Source: UBA2166 sp964463965
GTDB lineage: Bacteria; Nitrospirota; Nitrospiria; Nitrospirales; UBA2166
Direction: 5' to 3'
Assembly: GCA_964463965.1 (NCBI GenBank)
Contig: CAYXED010000005.1
Location: 112,775 to 176,774 of the forward strand
DNA length: 64,000 nucleotides
In this document: positions 63,956-64,000 of the stretch, piece by piece
Numbering within the stretch: the stretch's first letter is position 1
Layout: every line of letters starts with the position of its first letter
Program-made: the position numbers and the translations under genes
The notes under the pieces: model-generated
Databases searched by the model: none
What the model was told of the DNA's origin: nothing
The model's input: only the letters and a program-made list of their open reading frames with translations

Positions 63956-63985
63956 GTAAGACGAGAGGAATTCAAAAAAGATTCA
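63956..63985 (-). promoter_or_regulatory. 30-bp TGAATC direct-repeat element, copy B
   Basis: Same element as at 52938-52967: TGAATC, a TGAAT copy 11 bp later, ending CTCGTCTTAC, minus strand. It is 125 bp upstream of the second propeller start, beyond the duplicated leader. Confidence 0.55.
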
Positions 63986-64000
63986 CCCTTGATGGTTTGT

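Noticed and set aside
1..64000. CRISPR arrays, insertion sequences, prophage genes
   Set aside because: I found no spaced repeat array and no transposase or phage structural gene; repeats present are inside coding regions or leaders.

Overview
The window comes from a Gram-negative (diderm) bacterium. It carries a complete Tol-Pal envelope system, the LPS-assembly porin LptD, many lipoproteins and two outer-membrane beta-barrels. DNA is moderately AT-rich over most of the window and visibly more GC-rich at the far right end. The gene set (Tol-Pal followed by mutL-miaA-mtnP-PfkB, universal-stress/PCP_red fusions, P460-type cytochromes, a CxxCH-bearing porin) reminds me of Nitrospirota or related chemolithotrophs. 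That placement is inference, since no rRNA gene is present. A 100-base run of N at 15199-15298 shows this is a scaffold from a draft assembly.

Layout. 1-6.5 kb, minus strand: a glycolytic run tpiA(partial)-pgk-gap, then trpS, a site-2-type protease and a TPR/periplasmic-binding protein. 6.8-8.0 kb: a XerC/D recombinase and tRNA-Val/tRNA-Asp. 8.0-22.6 kb, plus strand: a long housekeeping run tolQ-tolR-tolA-tolB-pal-pal2-coiled-coil lipoprotein-cpoB-mutL-miaA-mtnP-PfkB kinase-PilF-like TPR lipoprotein-cytochrome c. 22.6-31.4 kb: transporters, an LpoB/LPP20 lipoprotein cluster with a decayed gene inside it, a lytic transglycosylase, a CopD-like protein and a large universal-stress fusion. 31.6-45.2 kb: purM, a non-coding stretch with a cluster of DnaA-box sequences, a ROK kinase, a series of small unlinked genes, an S41 protease and DNA polymerase IV.

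45.2-53 kb is the most unusual part. A strong sigma70-type promoter and a roughly 400-nt structured leader with a CRP-type palindrome precede a lipoprotein made of three P460-like cytochrome domains, each ending in CxxCH. This is followed by a beta-barrel porin with its own N-terminal CxxCH heme site. Facing this pair is a minus-strand block of a secreted protein, an NnrU/ICMT-like membrane methyltransferase, a TlpA-type thioredoxin and three tandem paralogous secreted proteins. Together they look like an electron-transfer or reactive-nitrogen module reaching the outer membrane (inference).

53-64 kb: accD-folC-lptD-sulfite-oxidase-like molybdoenzyme, tRNA-Leu, a more GC-rich methyltransferase, and two secreted beta-propeller proteins. 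The propeller genes are preceded by an 83-bp leader duplicated with 2 mismatches. A 30-bp element with an 11-bp-phased TGAATC direct repeat lies upstream of the three-paralog block (52.9 kb) and again upstream of the second propeller gene (63.96 kb), which suggests one regulon joining the two regions.
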